Of a stretch of 64,000 nt of DNA, positions 35,790 to 47,689 are shown piece after piece (within the stretch, counting starts at the first letter, position 1; each line of letters opens with the position of its first letter). Made by a program: the position numbers and the translations under genes. Location: NCBI GenBank assembly GCA_051294375.1, contig JBJCIZ010000744.1:1869252-1933251 (forward strand), written 5' to 3'. The notes beneath the pieces are model-generated. The model did not search any database, was not told where the DNA came from, and was given only the letters and a program-made list of their open reading frames with translations. The stretch comes from Paraspadella gotoi. Taxonomy: Eukaryota; Chaetognatha.

Positions 35790-36865
35790 TTTGGTTAAAT
35801 GTCTCACTCAGCTGCTTCCTCATTTTTTCATTTTCCAGTCGTCATCGTTCTTTTGTGACTTTCAAGGATGTCTTTTTCATGTCATGTCATGTCATCGTCA
35901 TCTAACTTGTCATTCTTCGTTTGGAAGAAACGTAAACTTTCGTCATTTCAATCATCGTCCCCCAAATTGTCGTCAATTGTTCTTCGCTCTTTTTCTTTCA
36001 TTGTCACTACAACGTTAAATTTCAATTCGTTTTATCTGTCATTCCCAAATTCGTTCTTTTTTCTTCATCATTCAATCATCAGCTTCCCTCTCCCAAATTT
36101 GCGGGTCGTTGCTCTGAATTTATTTTTTTTTATCGTATTAAAACTGCGCCGGCCTAATGAAATCTTGCGCCGGACTGAGGTTCTCACTTGCTTTTTCCAG
36201 GCCCTTTTTTTTTTTTCGCGCCTCCTTTTTTTTAAGCGCCAATCGGCGCGCCAAAATTAACTTCAATTCTGCGCGCTTTTTTTCCTTTTTTTTTGGTTTT
36301 TTAAAGTTTATTTTATTTGAGGATTCAGGTGCTTACTTAAACAAAAATATTAGGGTACAAAAACCATTCATTTTTTATTCTATTTTATTTTTTTTTATTA
36401 TTATGCTTTTCAAAATTCAACAATCTTACTACGGACATTTATTAACCTAAAATGAAACTATTAGTCGAGAAAAACCATGAACTAACCCAATCGCAATCTA
36501 AAAAGGCACCCCACCTCCGATGGGATATGCAAGGCCACACAGAGTGCTCACTGCTCAGTTATTGAAGCACAGATTCAGTACCAAGCGGTATATATTATTC
36601 TATAGGGGAGCAATTGCCTGCGCATTGGCGCTTATTAGAGGCACAATCAGCGCGAAATCGGCACGCAATCGCCACGCAATCGGCACGCAATCGGCAAAGC
36701 AATCGGGCGCCCATGATTCTCTCTCCCCCATTTTGAACTATCGAGCTTAAATAATTTTTCACCCTTCGTTCCAGAACTTCATCTCAATATGAATCGGGCA
36801 ACTTCGTATCTATATCTATCTCTCTCATCTCTCGTCCCATCATTCGCTCTCCTCTCTCATCTCTA

Positions 36866-36950
<85 letters not shown>

Positions 36951-37302
36951 CTCTCTCTCTCTTCTCTCTCTCTTCTATCTCTCTCTCTCTTCTTCTCTCG
37001 CTCGAGACTTTTAAGTCTCTTGGACTCCGGTTAAAAGAGGGACTCCGACCAGATTTCCATATTCAAAGGTTATTACAGAATAACAGCCAGACGTGGATGT
37101 CTCTGGGGGAGGGGAACGTGTGGGGGGGAACGGGGAGGGAACGTGGGTAGCGGGGGTGTCGTGAAGACGTGGGTGGGGCGAAGGTTAAAAACAGATAGGG
37201 CGGGCAGGGAAAAGTAGGCAATGTTTTTCCCGAAAACCCCTTTATTTTCTGTTTAATTACTAAAATCTTTTTTTTTCCTAAACATTTAACCCAAAATCTT
37301 TA
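35790..37302. repeat. Module F, inverted copy
   Basis: The reverse complement of this stretch matches 56070-57480 and, from about 36740 down to 35790, also 45150-46080. The flanking modules E and H keep the same orientation in both places. Features include GCGCC-rich words, a short tandem repeat of CACGCAATCGG (about 36655-36700), an interrupted CT array (36871-37000) and a G-rich CCCCACGTTCC-type array in its G-rich sense (37105-37165). It ends at a 389-N gap. Confidence 0.85.
36871..37005. repeat. (CT)n array, interrupted
   Basis: CT run broken by TTC, TAC and TAT words. In F copy 2 (about 56365-56425) only a short GA tract remains, so the tract differs strongly between copies. Confidence 0.85.
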
Positions 37303-37691
37303 NNNNNNNNNNNNNNNNNNNNNNNNNNNNNNNNNNNNNNNNNNNNNNNNNNNNNNNNNNNNNNNNNNNNNNNNNNNNNNNNNNNNNNNNNNNNNNNNNN
37401 NNNNNNNNNNNNNNNNNNNNNNNNNNNNNNNNNNNNNNNNNNNNNNNNNNNNNNNNNNNNNNNNNNNNNNNNNNNNNNNNNNNNNNNNNNNNNNNNNNNN
37501 NNNNNNNNNNNNNNNNNNNNNNNNNNNNNNNNNNNNNNNNNNNNNNNNNNNNNNNNNNNNNNNNNNNNNNNNNNNNNNNNNNNNNNNNNNNNNNNNNNNN
37601 NNNNNNNNNNNNNNNNNNNNNNNNNNNNNNNNNNNNNNNNNNNNNNNNNNNNNNNNNNNNNNNNNNNNNNNNNNNNNNNNNNNNNNNNNNN
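37303..37691. other. Assembly gap (389 N) at the inversion end
   Basis: The right end of the inverted F module falls in this gap, so the second breakpoint cannot be read. Confidence 0.95.
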
Positions 37692-39328
37692 AGAAGGAAA
37701 GAAAGAAAGAAGGAAAGAAAGAAAGAAAGAAGGAAACAAAGAAAGAAGGAAAGCAAGAAAGAAAGAAAGAAAGAAAGAAGCAAAGAAGGAAAGAAGGAAA
37801 GCAAGAAAGAAAGAAAGAAGCAAAGAAAGAAAGAAGAAAAACAAGAAAGAAAGAGAGAAGCAAAGAATGAAAGACAGAAAGAAAGACAATCACGGGAGCA
37901 CTTTTGACTTTTAGAAAGAAATTCGCTGGCGAAAAAAATTGAATGAGTCGACGAACGATAGATAATCATTAATCAGCCTGTCATAAAAAGCGGAGATACG
38001 GAGATGGAACTGAGAGAGAGAGAGAGAGAGAGAGANNNNNNNNNNNNNNNNNNNNNNNNNNNNNNNNNNNNNNNNNNNNNNNNNNNNNNNNNNNNNNNNN
38101 NNNNNNNNNNNNNNNNNNNNNNNNNNNNNNNNNNNNNNNNNNAGAGAGAGAGAGAGAGAGGTTGGCCCTCGGATGTAATACGATACGGAGTGGAGTCCAG
38201 ATTATAAATCAGGAAAGAAAATAAAAAAAATGAATGTAAAAGGAAAATGTATGATTATAACGTAATTTGCGACGTTTTATGTACTATCTTAAGTAAAAGA
38301 GATATGTAAACTTACAATGAAACATTAACTGCCAGGAAGAATGTGGCGAACGGAAGCCAATTCATAACTGAGATTAATTTTTATCAGAAATGTATCAAAA
38401 CCAAACTTAGTCTACTTAAATTTATAATACTTTAATTTTATTTTTCACCTCTCTCTCTGACAATCTCCTTGGTTTTCTATAGATGAGTCACAACTTTGTT
38501 TCATTTTAAAAGAAAATGAAGTTAAGAGAAACAAGAAAAAAAACAAAACGTTACGGAACAATACAAGATCAACGACGAAGACAACTACATAAAGAAAACA
38601 CGGAAAACAAAACGATANNNNNNNNNNNNNNNNNNNNNNNNNNNNNNNNNNNNNNNNNNNNNNNNNNNNNNNNNNNNNNNNNNNNNNNNNNNNNNNNNNN
38701 NNNNNNNNNNNNNNNNNNNNNNNNNNNNNNNNNNNNNNNNNNNNNNNNNNNNNNNNNNNNNNNNNNNNNNNNNNNNNNNNNNNNNNNNNNNNNNNNNNNN
38801 NNNNNNNNNNNNNNNNNNNNNNNNNNNNNNNNNNGAGAGAGAGAGAGGAAAGAATAAAAAGGAGAAGAGAGAGATAAAGAGAGAGAGAGGAAAGAAAAAA
38901 AGAGAATGTTGAAAAGAAAACAAAAGAGAAGAGAAAAAGAAAAGAAAAGAAAAAGAATAAAAAAGAAAAAGAAACAAAAACAGAAGAGAAAAAGAAAACA
39001 AAAGATAAAGAATAAAACAGAAAGGGAGAACTTCTCCCGGAAATCAAAACAATCACAATGAATCTATTGTTCAATAAGTCGCGCGATTCCCAATTTTTTT
39101 CTTTTTTTCTTCTTAGTCTTTTTCCTTCTTTTGAACATTGACAGACAGACAGACCAAAAACTCGCGGTTGCACAAGACTGAAAAAATATGAAAGGCTTTC
39201 TTCTCTTCTCTCTCACCCTTTTCTTATCTTCGTTTATATTTATTCCGTTTGTCTTTTCTTGTCTTTTCTTTCTTCTCTTTTATTCTCTTTCATTTTCTTT
39301 CCTTTTCTTTTCTTTTCTTTTCTTTTCT
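37692..39328. repeat. Module H, copy 1 (contains gaps)
   Basis: Purine array of AAGAAAGAAGGAAAG units (37692-37890), a short single-copy-like link, a GA tract with a 107-N gap (38036-38142), then a roughly 300-base non-repetitive core (38160-38450), a 217-N gap (38618-38834) and purine/pyrimidine arrays up to a 25-N gap. Other copies lie at 46130-47690 and 57540-59260. The core begins near TCGGATGTAATACGATACGG and is among the best conserved parts. No frame in it is convincingly coding. Confidence 0.8.
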
Positions 39329-39353
39329 NNNNNNNNNNNNNNNNNNNNNNNNN

Positions 39354-39565
39354 TAATCGATAGACCCTTAAGCTATGATATCATTTTTTATTCACTGGGT
39401 CCCCTTAAAATTTACATCTATGACATAAAATCATAAAAAAAGTCAATAAAAAACATATATCACGCTCAATAGATTTTTGTTAGTTATTTGGCAGCCAAGA
39501 ACGCATCCAACTTTTTTCCTCATTGCATCAACAGTTTCTTTATTCGCCGGCGCACGTATTCTTGA
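39354..39565. other. Start of the single-copy region
   Basis: AT-rich sequence directly after a 25-N gap, with no copy elsewhere in the window and no gene. Confidence 0.5.
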
Positions 39566-40048
39566 ACAATTGCGCCGCCGCCATTGTGCTGCGCCGTTAT
39601 CCGACGACCTCTTCACGGTCCAAAAACGAAAGCCGATCGATACTTAGAAAAGACCGAACAAGGACAGCATGGTCAAGACGTTGGATTAACCCAGCGAATG
39701 GACCAAACAGAAGCGAATGTGGCTCCTTTCACCCTTGACTTTACCATTCGCGAATACCTGTGGGAAAAAACTGAAATATTATCATCACCTACGAGAAGGA
39801 AAGCCGACACCAGCCGGAAAAATGATCCCAATGGCAGACGCCTGAGCCACGCGTTGACCGCTCAGAGACCCAGATTACGACGTGACCATCTTTCGCCAGC
39901 GCTTCTTCAGTTGCTATTTTCTATTTATCATTTCATGAATCACGGAGCCATGGTCGGCATTTCTCAGCTTTCATCATGCCGATGGCTAATGAGTTTGGGT
40001 CTCGAGACACCAGAAGTCAGACGTCCTCGTTTTTTAGGTAAAAGATAA
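39566..40048 (+). CDS. Open frame of unknown function, possibly an exon or transposon remnant
   Basis: The frame is open from the stop before 39566 to a TAA at 40046-40048, about 160 codons, in a region with no simple repeats. The protein is balanced and basic, with segments such as KTEQGQHGQDVGLTQRMDQT and LSPALLQLLFSIYHFMNHGA. There is no ATG near the frame start; the first in-frame ATG lies about 44 codons in. A fair splice-donor word (TTTTTTAG followed by GTAAAAG) sits at about 40038, so the real exon, if any, may end there. I recognise no domain. Composition and length could still arise by chance, so confidence is low. Confidence 0.3.
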   Translation, partial: TIAPPPLCCAVIRRPLHGPKTKADRYLEKTEQGQHGQDVGLTQRMDQTEANVAPFTLDFTIREYLWEKTEILSSPTRRKADTSRKNDPNGRRLSHALTAQRPRLRRDHLSPALLQLLFSIYHFMNHGAMVGISQLSSCRWLMSLGLETPEVRRPRFLGKR

Positions 40049-40378
40049 TTCAAAAGAGGGACACGGTTTCACAGTTCGGACTGTGGAATGGAACGTAACG
40101 CTTGGGATGGGCGTTCCCCCTCTGAAGCCATGGATTGGCTGAAATGAAGTGGAGGGTGATGCGGTGTGAATAGACCCCCACAACTATAATGTATCGATAC
40201 ACAAAAGATCCAACCCTGGACATCACGGTAGACAAATTAGAAGGGGGAGCTCGGCAGATCTGTTGAATCAGGATCAGGTTAGGGTTTCGGTTTAGGTTAG
40301 GGAATTAGGTACATACAAGTTTAATACACGATTAGGTTAAATATTAAAGTTTTGAAATTAATTCCGGGATAACATCAA
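40049..40378. other. Single-copy spacer with short TTAGG-like words
   Basis: Contains the cluster GTTAGGGTTTCGGTTTAGG at about 40278-40297 followed by TTAGGGAATTAGG. These are too few and too irregular to be a telomeric array. The minus-strand frame at 40050-40235 has no ATG-supported coding character. Confidence 0.45.
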
Positions 40379-40720
40379 TTAAGAAATGAGGAGCTCTGAG
40401 AAAAAAGTCAACGTTTTTATTAAATCATATTTCTCAGGTGCCGCGGACTTGATTTCCGCGTAGCTATTTTCTTTCGCTGGAAGCCTATTTTCCCGTCTTT
40501 CATCCTTTATCTCGCCCACGGTTCCTCTTTTCTCAATGCGTTGGGTCATTGCGGCGACGTGTTTCTCGGCGTCGCTTTCGTCAAGGACTTTGGCTCCCTC
40601 GTCGGTGTAGGTGATTGAGGATGTGGAAAAAGATCGGCCTTGGTTTTTAAACAAGCAAATGCTATTACTAAAAACTTTTGGCAGTATGTACGAAACACTT
40701 ACAACATTACACGTTATACT
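40379..40720 (-). CDS. Coding-like fragment of unknown function
   Basis: The minus-strand frame is open for about 113 codons. Its middle part (roughly 40430-40640) has clearly higher GC than its surroundings and a preference for C or G at third codon positions. It reads SSITYTDEGAKVLDESDAEK, then HVAAMTQRIEKRGTVGEIKD and further charged, Ala/Glu/Lys-rich residues up to SAAPEKYD, like a helical or coiled protein segment. No ATG starts it, so it is more likely an internal exon or a fragment of a mobile-element protein than a whole gene. I recognise no family. It is the best coding candidate in the window, but unproven. Confidence 0.45.
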   Translation of the reverse strand, partial: SITCNVVSVSYILPKVFSNSICLFKNQGRSFSTSSITYTDEGAKVLDESDAEKHVAAMTQRIEKRGTVGEIKDERRENRLPAKENSYAEIKSAAPEKYDLIKTLTFFSELLIS

Positions 40721-43185
40721 CTAGATAATGCACTTGATGATGTATAGTTGTTTTAGGCGATTTTCCTGGATAAAATTCATCCACAAAGAATAATCAGTCG
40801 GCTAACCCCGCACGTAACTCATCCTGACCTTACATGTGTGCTAAGTAGCGTCTTGGAGGTGTTCACTGTTCCAGTGTTCACTGTTCAGAATCGGAGTTAA
40901 GTCCGTGGAGTAGTCCTGCATTTAAAAAACTTTGTTTTTTAAAACAAAGTATCATCTTAAAAATTCTTGAGTAAAAAATGTCAGATATCCACAATCTTAG
41001 CGGAATAATTAATAAATTTTAAGTTAATTAATTAGGCAATATAATTAATTTAATTTGATCCCGAAATCGTTTGTCTTTAAGATCTTTTTTCGTTCCACTG
41101 ACCACACAAAAAGAAATGATGACGATGATAGCAACTACGACAATATTGCGGAATAATCAATTGACTTACTTTATTGATTAAATTCATTTTTTAAATAATT
41201 AATTAATTACATTAATTGATAATACAATGTTGATGATAACTTAATTAATATATAAAATGATTGATCAAATAATTAATTGATTGAATTAATTTTTACCTGA
41301 ATTTTCTGGCAATCGCGTTTGCAATTTGGGTAGTCAATTTGAACAGGAACTCTCTATTAGAAAAATGTAGAATGTTTTTTTAAATCGAGATTCTCGTCTA
41401 ATTAAATCTAAGAAAGTTTTTACATTATCAATAATAATAAACTAGTCCGTTTCCAAATCAATCAATGACTAACCTTATGCCAAAAAAAATATTCTCCAGT
41501 ATGATAAAGTTAATGTTTCTCGTTCATAGAATCATTAGCGATGATATCCTAATTGCTGTAAAAAATTAAATACTTTAGTTCGGACATAACTACTACCACA
41601 TCATTATTCTTGGGAAATACTATGTCCATCAAATTTCAATTTACCATACAATATATGTAGTTAAAATCTTAGCAATTTATCTTGGAACTTCAGGATTCCC
41701 GACAAATCTTCACAAAGGAATAATAGTAGCGTCAGTGGCAGATGAAATTTACGAAGTCGTCCCACGGATTGAAATGATCGAGTAAACAAAAAAACTTTTA
41801 ACAACCAAATAATATTTAGAAAGTTACAGCAAGAGAGAGGGACAAAAGAACAATGACAGGAGAGAGTGGAGAGAGAGAGGACGCATACGACCCCCCGAGA
41901 GAGAGTATTTGACGTTTTACATTTTTCATTTTTGATTTGAGTAGAGAGTATCGCTTGTACGCAGAGAGACAGACAGAGAAAACTGTCTAAGAAGTTGAAG
42001 AGAGACTTTGAAATGAGATCAGGAAAATCGCGCTTACATACTTGCTTACTTTTACTTACTTAATTGACAATTCTTAATAATAGAATAATGTTTCGCTTCA
42101 GTAAACAATAACAACGTTCCATTCTTTACACTCGCAAAGACAAAATACAAGTATCTCTCACTTGCCAACTAAAGGTACCTATCCCTCAAAATAAAAACGA
42201 ATCACTCCTATTAACACAAGTTGACGCAAACAGGTCGGATCTGCCATCGATCATTCTCTCGGTAATTAACTTATATTCCTAATTAGATTCAAGTTAACTT
42301 AATTACTATAATTAAATAATAACTAATTTATTCTAAGTCTAATCTATTAATAATTATGGCAATTAAAATTTATTTGATCCGAAATGTTTGTTTATTCATA
42401 TAACCCTTGAAATGATTAATTTAAATTGATCTAAAAAGTGAATTATAACTGAATTAATTATTGATAGAATTCAATACATCTCTGCATTTTTAAATTCAAA
42501 CAGAATAACACATTTCGAGTCATAAACATGTGTCTTTGTTATATTTCCACCTTCGTAAACATCATTCTTCTTCTACTCAAATTCTCGTATCGCTATCGTA
42601 ATCTCCTTTTGTCATTTTTTCTCAGTTTGAACCTCACGCCATACTTTTTCTCTTATTCCCTATAATATACATTGCTTCATCCATATTTCTATGTCCAATC
42701 GTTTCCTTCTATCCAGCTTCAGTGAGTAATCTCGTTCGTGTTTTACAATAGTGTTAAATCTATTTTATCTTTTGTTCGTCTTTTCCTTCTTCTTTCCTTC
42801 TTCTTTCTTTCTTTCATTCATTTCTTTCATCCCTAACCCTTTCATTCTCAATCTTTTCACTCTTTACCTACGTTCACTTGGTACAATTTCCATCCTGAAA
42901 AATTACATTATCTCCTAGCTACATAATTTGCACCCTACTTTCATCTTCCACAACTCCACCGTACCGTACTGCACCGTCATCGATCATACTTATCTCTCTT
43001 TTACCTCACAGATTTATCGGATCCTCACACTCTAGCTGCACTTCTCTATTCTATCTCATATTTCCCGTCGCGTGTCATCGATTTCTTTGGTGGACTTCAT
43101 AAGGTTATGTTCTTGCTTTTACAATTGGTCAGTGTTGGGCAACAGTCAGTACGTCAACGAACGGACGTGCTACTATCGTACATCC
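40721..43185. other. Single-copy AT-rich intergenic region
   Basis: Long stretches of TTAATTAATT-type sequence (about 41010-41300 and 42250-42480), a short GA-rich patch at 41830-41915, and T/C-rich sequence around 42540-42870. All frames are broken by stops. I see no gene, RNA gene or tandem array with a clear unit. Confidence 0.55.
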
Positions 43186-43189
43186 TCGC

Positions 43190-43408
43190 TTGAATAAACG
43201 TAACTTCTCATTGTATTCCATTCGGTCCAAATTGTCGGTGAACACGATGTACGACTTACCGCATCGATATCATACGATAACACAGAATCTGAACCTATCA
43301 GAATACACGAACAAGCGAAGGATACATGATATTCGACACAGTAGACGAGACGAACGGATAGGACTCAGGACTGCGCAACCATATCATCGTGTTTTTTTGC
43401 TCATTTAA
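43190..43408 (+). CDS. Short open frame, doubtful
   Basis: A 72-codon frame beginning at a non-ATG codon, with balanced composition rich in Arg, His, Ile and Tyr (for example MYDLPHRYHTITQNLNLSEY). No upstream signal, no recognisable domain and no copy elsewhere. It may be a chance frame or a fragment of an old mobile element. Confidence 0.15.
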   Translation: MNKRNFSLYSIRSKLSVNTMYDLPHRYHTITQNLNLSEYTNKRRIHDIRHSRRDERIGLRTAQPYHRVFLLI

Positions 43409-43639
43409 CTTTTTATCTTTAATTCGATTGTGCTGCACATCACATACGATCATTCAATCTTCTTTCGACTGGCGGTTCGAAGACTGATTCGCGCGCGAGC
43501 AAGTTAATCACGTGTGCTCTGAAGTTATTCTCTCGATATTCTCACTTCGTAAAATCACCGAACTAAAATATAGATTATTGTCGTCAGTTCCCTGGCTGAA
43601 GCGAGTTCAAGTTCATCTAGTTTGCGCTTACCAAGAGAT

Positions 43640-43738
43640 CGCCTTATTACGCGCCTTTATTTTAAGCGTCCAAATCGCGCGCAACAATAATACTATCAAA
43701 ATCCGGCAGCTTTTTTTTTCGGGTTATTTAAAGTAATT
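43640..43738. repeat. Diverged relative of module F
   Basis: ACGCGCCTTTATTTTAAGCG, then CCAAATCGCGCGCAACAATA and, later, TTTTTTTTCGGGTTATTTAA line up with 36215-36310 of inverted F (CGCGCCTCC...TTTAAGCGCC, AATCGGCGCGCC, then ...GGTTTTTTAAAG). The level of substitution is much higher than between the F copies, so this looks like an older member of the same repeat family. Confidence 0.6.
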
Positions 43739-45149
43739 TAATCTATTATGTAAGACAAACGCGAGTCAAGAGATAGACTTAGTTACTCATTAAGAAAATG
43801 CAAGTATCTATAATTGATTATTTACTCACAAACAATTGACGAATTTTCATGGCATTGGAGGTACCTCGAAAATATTATTAAAATTTGTTTTATTTTCCTG
43901 TTACTAATTAAAGAAGAATAAAATTAAATTTATAAATCTTTGCTTATTAATTATTAAATGACGCATATAACAAAATCAACACAATTCTACCGTGACGGAC
44001 TATATTTAACATAAAATGAAAACTATTTAGCGATGTTCATGAAAAAAACTCACCTTTTGTTTTCATAAAGGAAATAATATCACAATTTGTTGACCTCGGC
44101 GTCAATTTTCGCGTCATGCATAGCCGATTAAATTCGATTATGTAAGGACCCTCTACTCCGTATGTGAACTTATGCACAAGAACCTACACCAGTGAAGTGA
44201 TAACATAGAACTCTTAGACATAAAATTGAAAGTCACTAGGAATCAATCCAGCGAGCAGCGAAAAAATTCAACTTTCTCTCTAGCGGTAGCAAAAATTGTT
44301 TAGCTCTCTCTGTCTCTTGTACATTAAATTAAAGTCGGAGTACTATCAATTACTAGTCTAGAGTCATACAAAAACTCATAGCCTGGCGACTCATGATCGA
44401 CACTCGCTATATTGTGCAGGCACAGTCATATCCGCTCGGCAAGTGTCTCCTAATCGGCGAACTCTCCATGTGGAATCTGGATTTTTTCTTCACATCACAG
44501 TTAGTTTATCGATCTTCTATCGACTATTAATATTATGTATTTGCTGGGTTTCAAAACCATAGTAGTCCATTTTGATTTTTACACTTGGCGTAACACTAAT
44601 ATATATATTATAGATAATTGTATAATAGCCTAAAATGTTGGTAATTTGTTATAATTATAATACACTTCCACATCCTCTAGTGTTTCAATTTAGTGTTAAA
44701 GCATCACTTGGTCATCATCAAATCAGATTATCTCTCATGGGGCCACATATATTTTTCGGAAATAATTTTGTCAAGTCAACGCTATAATCAACTTCAGCTC
44801 GAAATATAACGAAAAGGTTTTTTCTTGCCTTAAAGTACTTATCCACAGCGAACTTACGCGTGACTCTGTCGAAGCAACATTTCCAGTAACTGGATTATTG
44901 TATTTTTTAGCGAAAAAAAACAAAACCCAATCACATCCTTTCCTCTTTTCAATTCCTAATCGTTACTTAAACATGGGACTAATTGTTCAGAAGAAACCGA
45001 ACCTATAGATATGATAAAAAATACTATTTGAACATTGTTACTGGACATGAGTTGGATCGAGTAATCAATATCAACAGATGAAGTGAACAATACTTATATC
45101 TTATTCCAATCAAAGACCCGACATCAGAAATGCACACAAACCCTTAAGC
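43739..45149. other. Single-copy AT-rich intergenic region
   Basis: AT-rich sequence without tandem arrays or long balanced frames. It ends at the abrupt start of the F module copy near 45150. I see no gene here. Confidence 0.55.
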
Positions 45150-46436
45150 CGCATTCGATCAAGAATGGGGCAGAAAGATCATGGGCGCCGATTGCTTCCG
45201 ATTGCCGTGCCGACGAATTGCGCTGGATATTGCGCGACTGATTGTGCCCTCTTAAGCGCCAATACGCGCAGCAATGCTCCCTAATAATTAACCGCTTGTT
45301 ACTGATCTAGCTTCAATACTGAGCAGTGCCAGCACTGCTGCTGTGGCCTTGCTATCCACGGCAGGTGGGGTCGCCTCTTGTTAGATTGCATTGGTAGGTC
45401 TCACTTGGTTTTTCTCCTAATAGTTTCATTTAGTTAAATGTCCGTTAGTACGATGTTGATTTTGTAAAGCATAATAATAAAAAAAAATAAATAGAATAAA
45501 AAATAATGTTTTGTACCCTATATTTATGTTTTAAGCATCCTGAATCCTCAAATAAAATAAAACTTTAAACCAAAAAAAAAGCGCCGCGATTGAAGTTAAT
45601 TTGCGCCGATTGGCGCTTAAAAAGAGCGCGAAAAGGCGCCTGGAAGCCAGTGAGACGCTCAGTCGGGCAAAGATTCATTAGCGCCGTTTTACGATAAAAA
45701 AATAATTCAGAGCAACGAACCGCAAATCTGGGGAGAGGAAGCTGATGATGATGATGAAAGAAAAAGACGAATTTGATTGACAAGAAACGATGAAAATTAA
45801 CGTTGATGATGACAAGGAAGAAAAGAGCGAAGACAACATGACGACAATTTGGACGATGATGACAATACGAAGTTTAGCGTTTATTCAAACGAGGATGACA
45901 AAGTTAGATGACGATGACATGACATGACATGAAAAGACATCCTTGACGTCACAAAAGAACGATGACGCGACGGAAAATGAGAAAATGAGAAGCAGCTGAG
46001 GTGAGACCGATAATCGAGGGTAAAGAGAAAGAAGAACGAGACGGACGCGTGGATTGGGAAAGAAAGGGCAATCTGACAATTTAGAGACAAGGAATTGAAA
46101 AGTGAAGATTGGAAAAGAAAAAGGAAGGAGAAAGAAAAGAAGGAAAGGAAAGAAAAGAAAGAAAGGAAAGAAAGAAGGAAAGCAAGGAAAGAAAGAAAGA
46201 AAGAAGAAAAGAAGGAAGAAGGAAAGCAAGAAAGAAAAAAGAAGCCAAAGAAAGAAAGAAGAAAAAACAAGAAAGAGAAAAGGAAGCAAAGAAGAAAAGA
46301 CAGAAAGAAAGACAATCACGGGAGCACTTTTGACTTTTAGAAAGAAATTCGCTGGCGAAAAAAAATGAATGAGTCGACGAACGATAGATAATCATTAATC
46401 AGTCTGTCATAAAAAGCGAGATACGGAGATGGAACT

Positions 46437-46437
<1 letters not shown>

Positions 46438-46520
<83 letters not shown>
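46438..46520. repeat. (GA)n microsatellite
   Basis: GA run with two one-base breaks. The matching site in H copy 1 holds a 107-N gap, and H copy 3 has a shorter interrupted tract (57897-57960). Confidence 0.9.
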
Positions 46521-46521
<1 letters not shown>

Positions 46522-47025
46522 GGCCCTCGGATTGTAATACAATCGGAGTCCGAGTTCAGATTATAAATCGGAAAGAAAATAAAAAAAATTAAGTTAAAAG
46601 GAAATATTATGGTTAATATATAACGTAATTTGCGACGTTTTATGGACTATCTTAAGTAAAAGAGATATGTAAACTTACAATGAAACATTAACTGCCAGGA
46701 AGAATGGTGGAACGGAGCCAATTCATAACTGAGATTAATTTTTATCAGAAATGTATCAAAACCAAACTTAGTCTACTTAAATTTATAATACTTTTAATTT
46801 ATTTTTCACCTCTCTCTCTGACAATCTCCTTGGTTTTCTATAAGATGAGTCACAACTTTGTTTTCATTTTAAAAGAAAAATGAAGTTAAGAGAAACAAGA
46901 AGAAAAAAAACAAAACGTTACGGAACAATACAAGATCAACGAACGAAGACAACTCCATAAAGAAAAACACTGGAAACGAAACGATAAAAAAAAAAAAAAG
47001 AAAAACGAGGAATGGGGAGAGGAGG

Positions 47026-47087
<62 letters not shown>

Positions 47088-47689
47088 AGATAAAACGTTC
47101 TGATGGAGCGCCCCCTATTTTTTCTCTTCCTTCATCTCCTAATTTCATAATCTAACGAATTCTTGAGAGTTGAGAGAGGAAAGAGAGAGAGAGAGAGAGA
47201 GACGAGAGAGAGATGAGGAGAGAGAAGAGAGAGAGAAAGAGGGAAGAATAAAAAGGAAAGAGAGAGATAAAGAGAGAGAGAGAGGAAAGAAAAAAAAAAA
47301 GAATGTTAAAAGAAAACAAAAGAGGAAGAGAAAAGAAAAGGAAAAGAAAAAGAATAAAAAAGAAAAAGAAACAAAAAACAGAAGAGAAAAAGAAAACAAA
47401 AGATAAAAGAATAAAACAGAAAGGGAAGAACTTCTCCCGGAAATAAAAACAATCACAATGAATCTATTGTTCAATAAGTTCGCGCGATTCCCAATTTTTT
47501 TCTTTTTTTCTTTTCAGTCTTTTCCTTCTTTTGAACATAGACAGACAGACGGACCAAAAACTCGCGGTGCAATAGACAGTGAAAACTATGAGACGGCTTC
47601 CTTCTCTTCTCTCCTCACCCTTTTCTTATCTCGGTTATTATTTATCTTCTTTGTCTTTTATTGTCTTTTCTTTTCTTTCTTGTCTGTCT

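Noticed and set aside
40270-40312. Interstitial telomere repeat (TTAGGG or TTAGG)
   Set aside because: Only a few irregular words; no tandem array.
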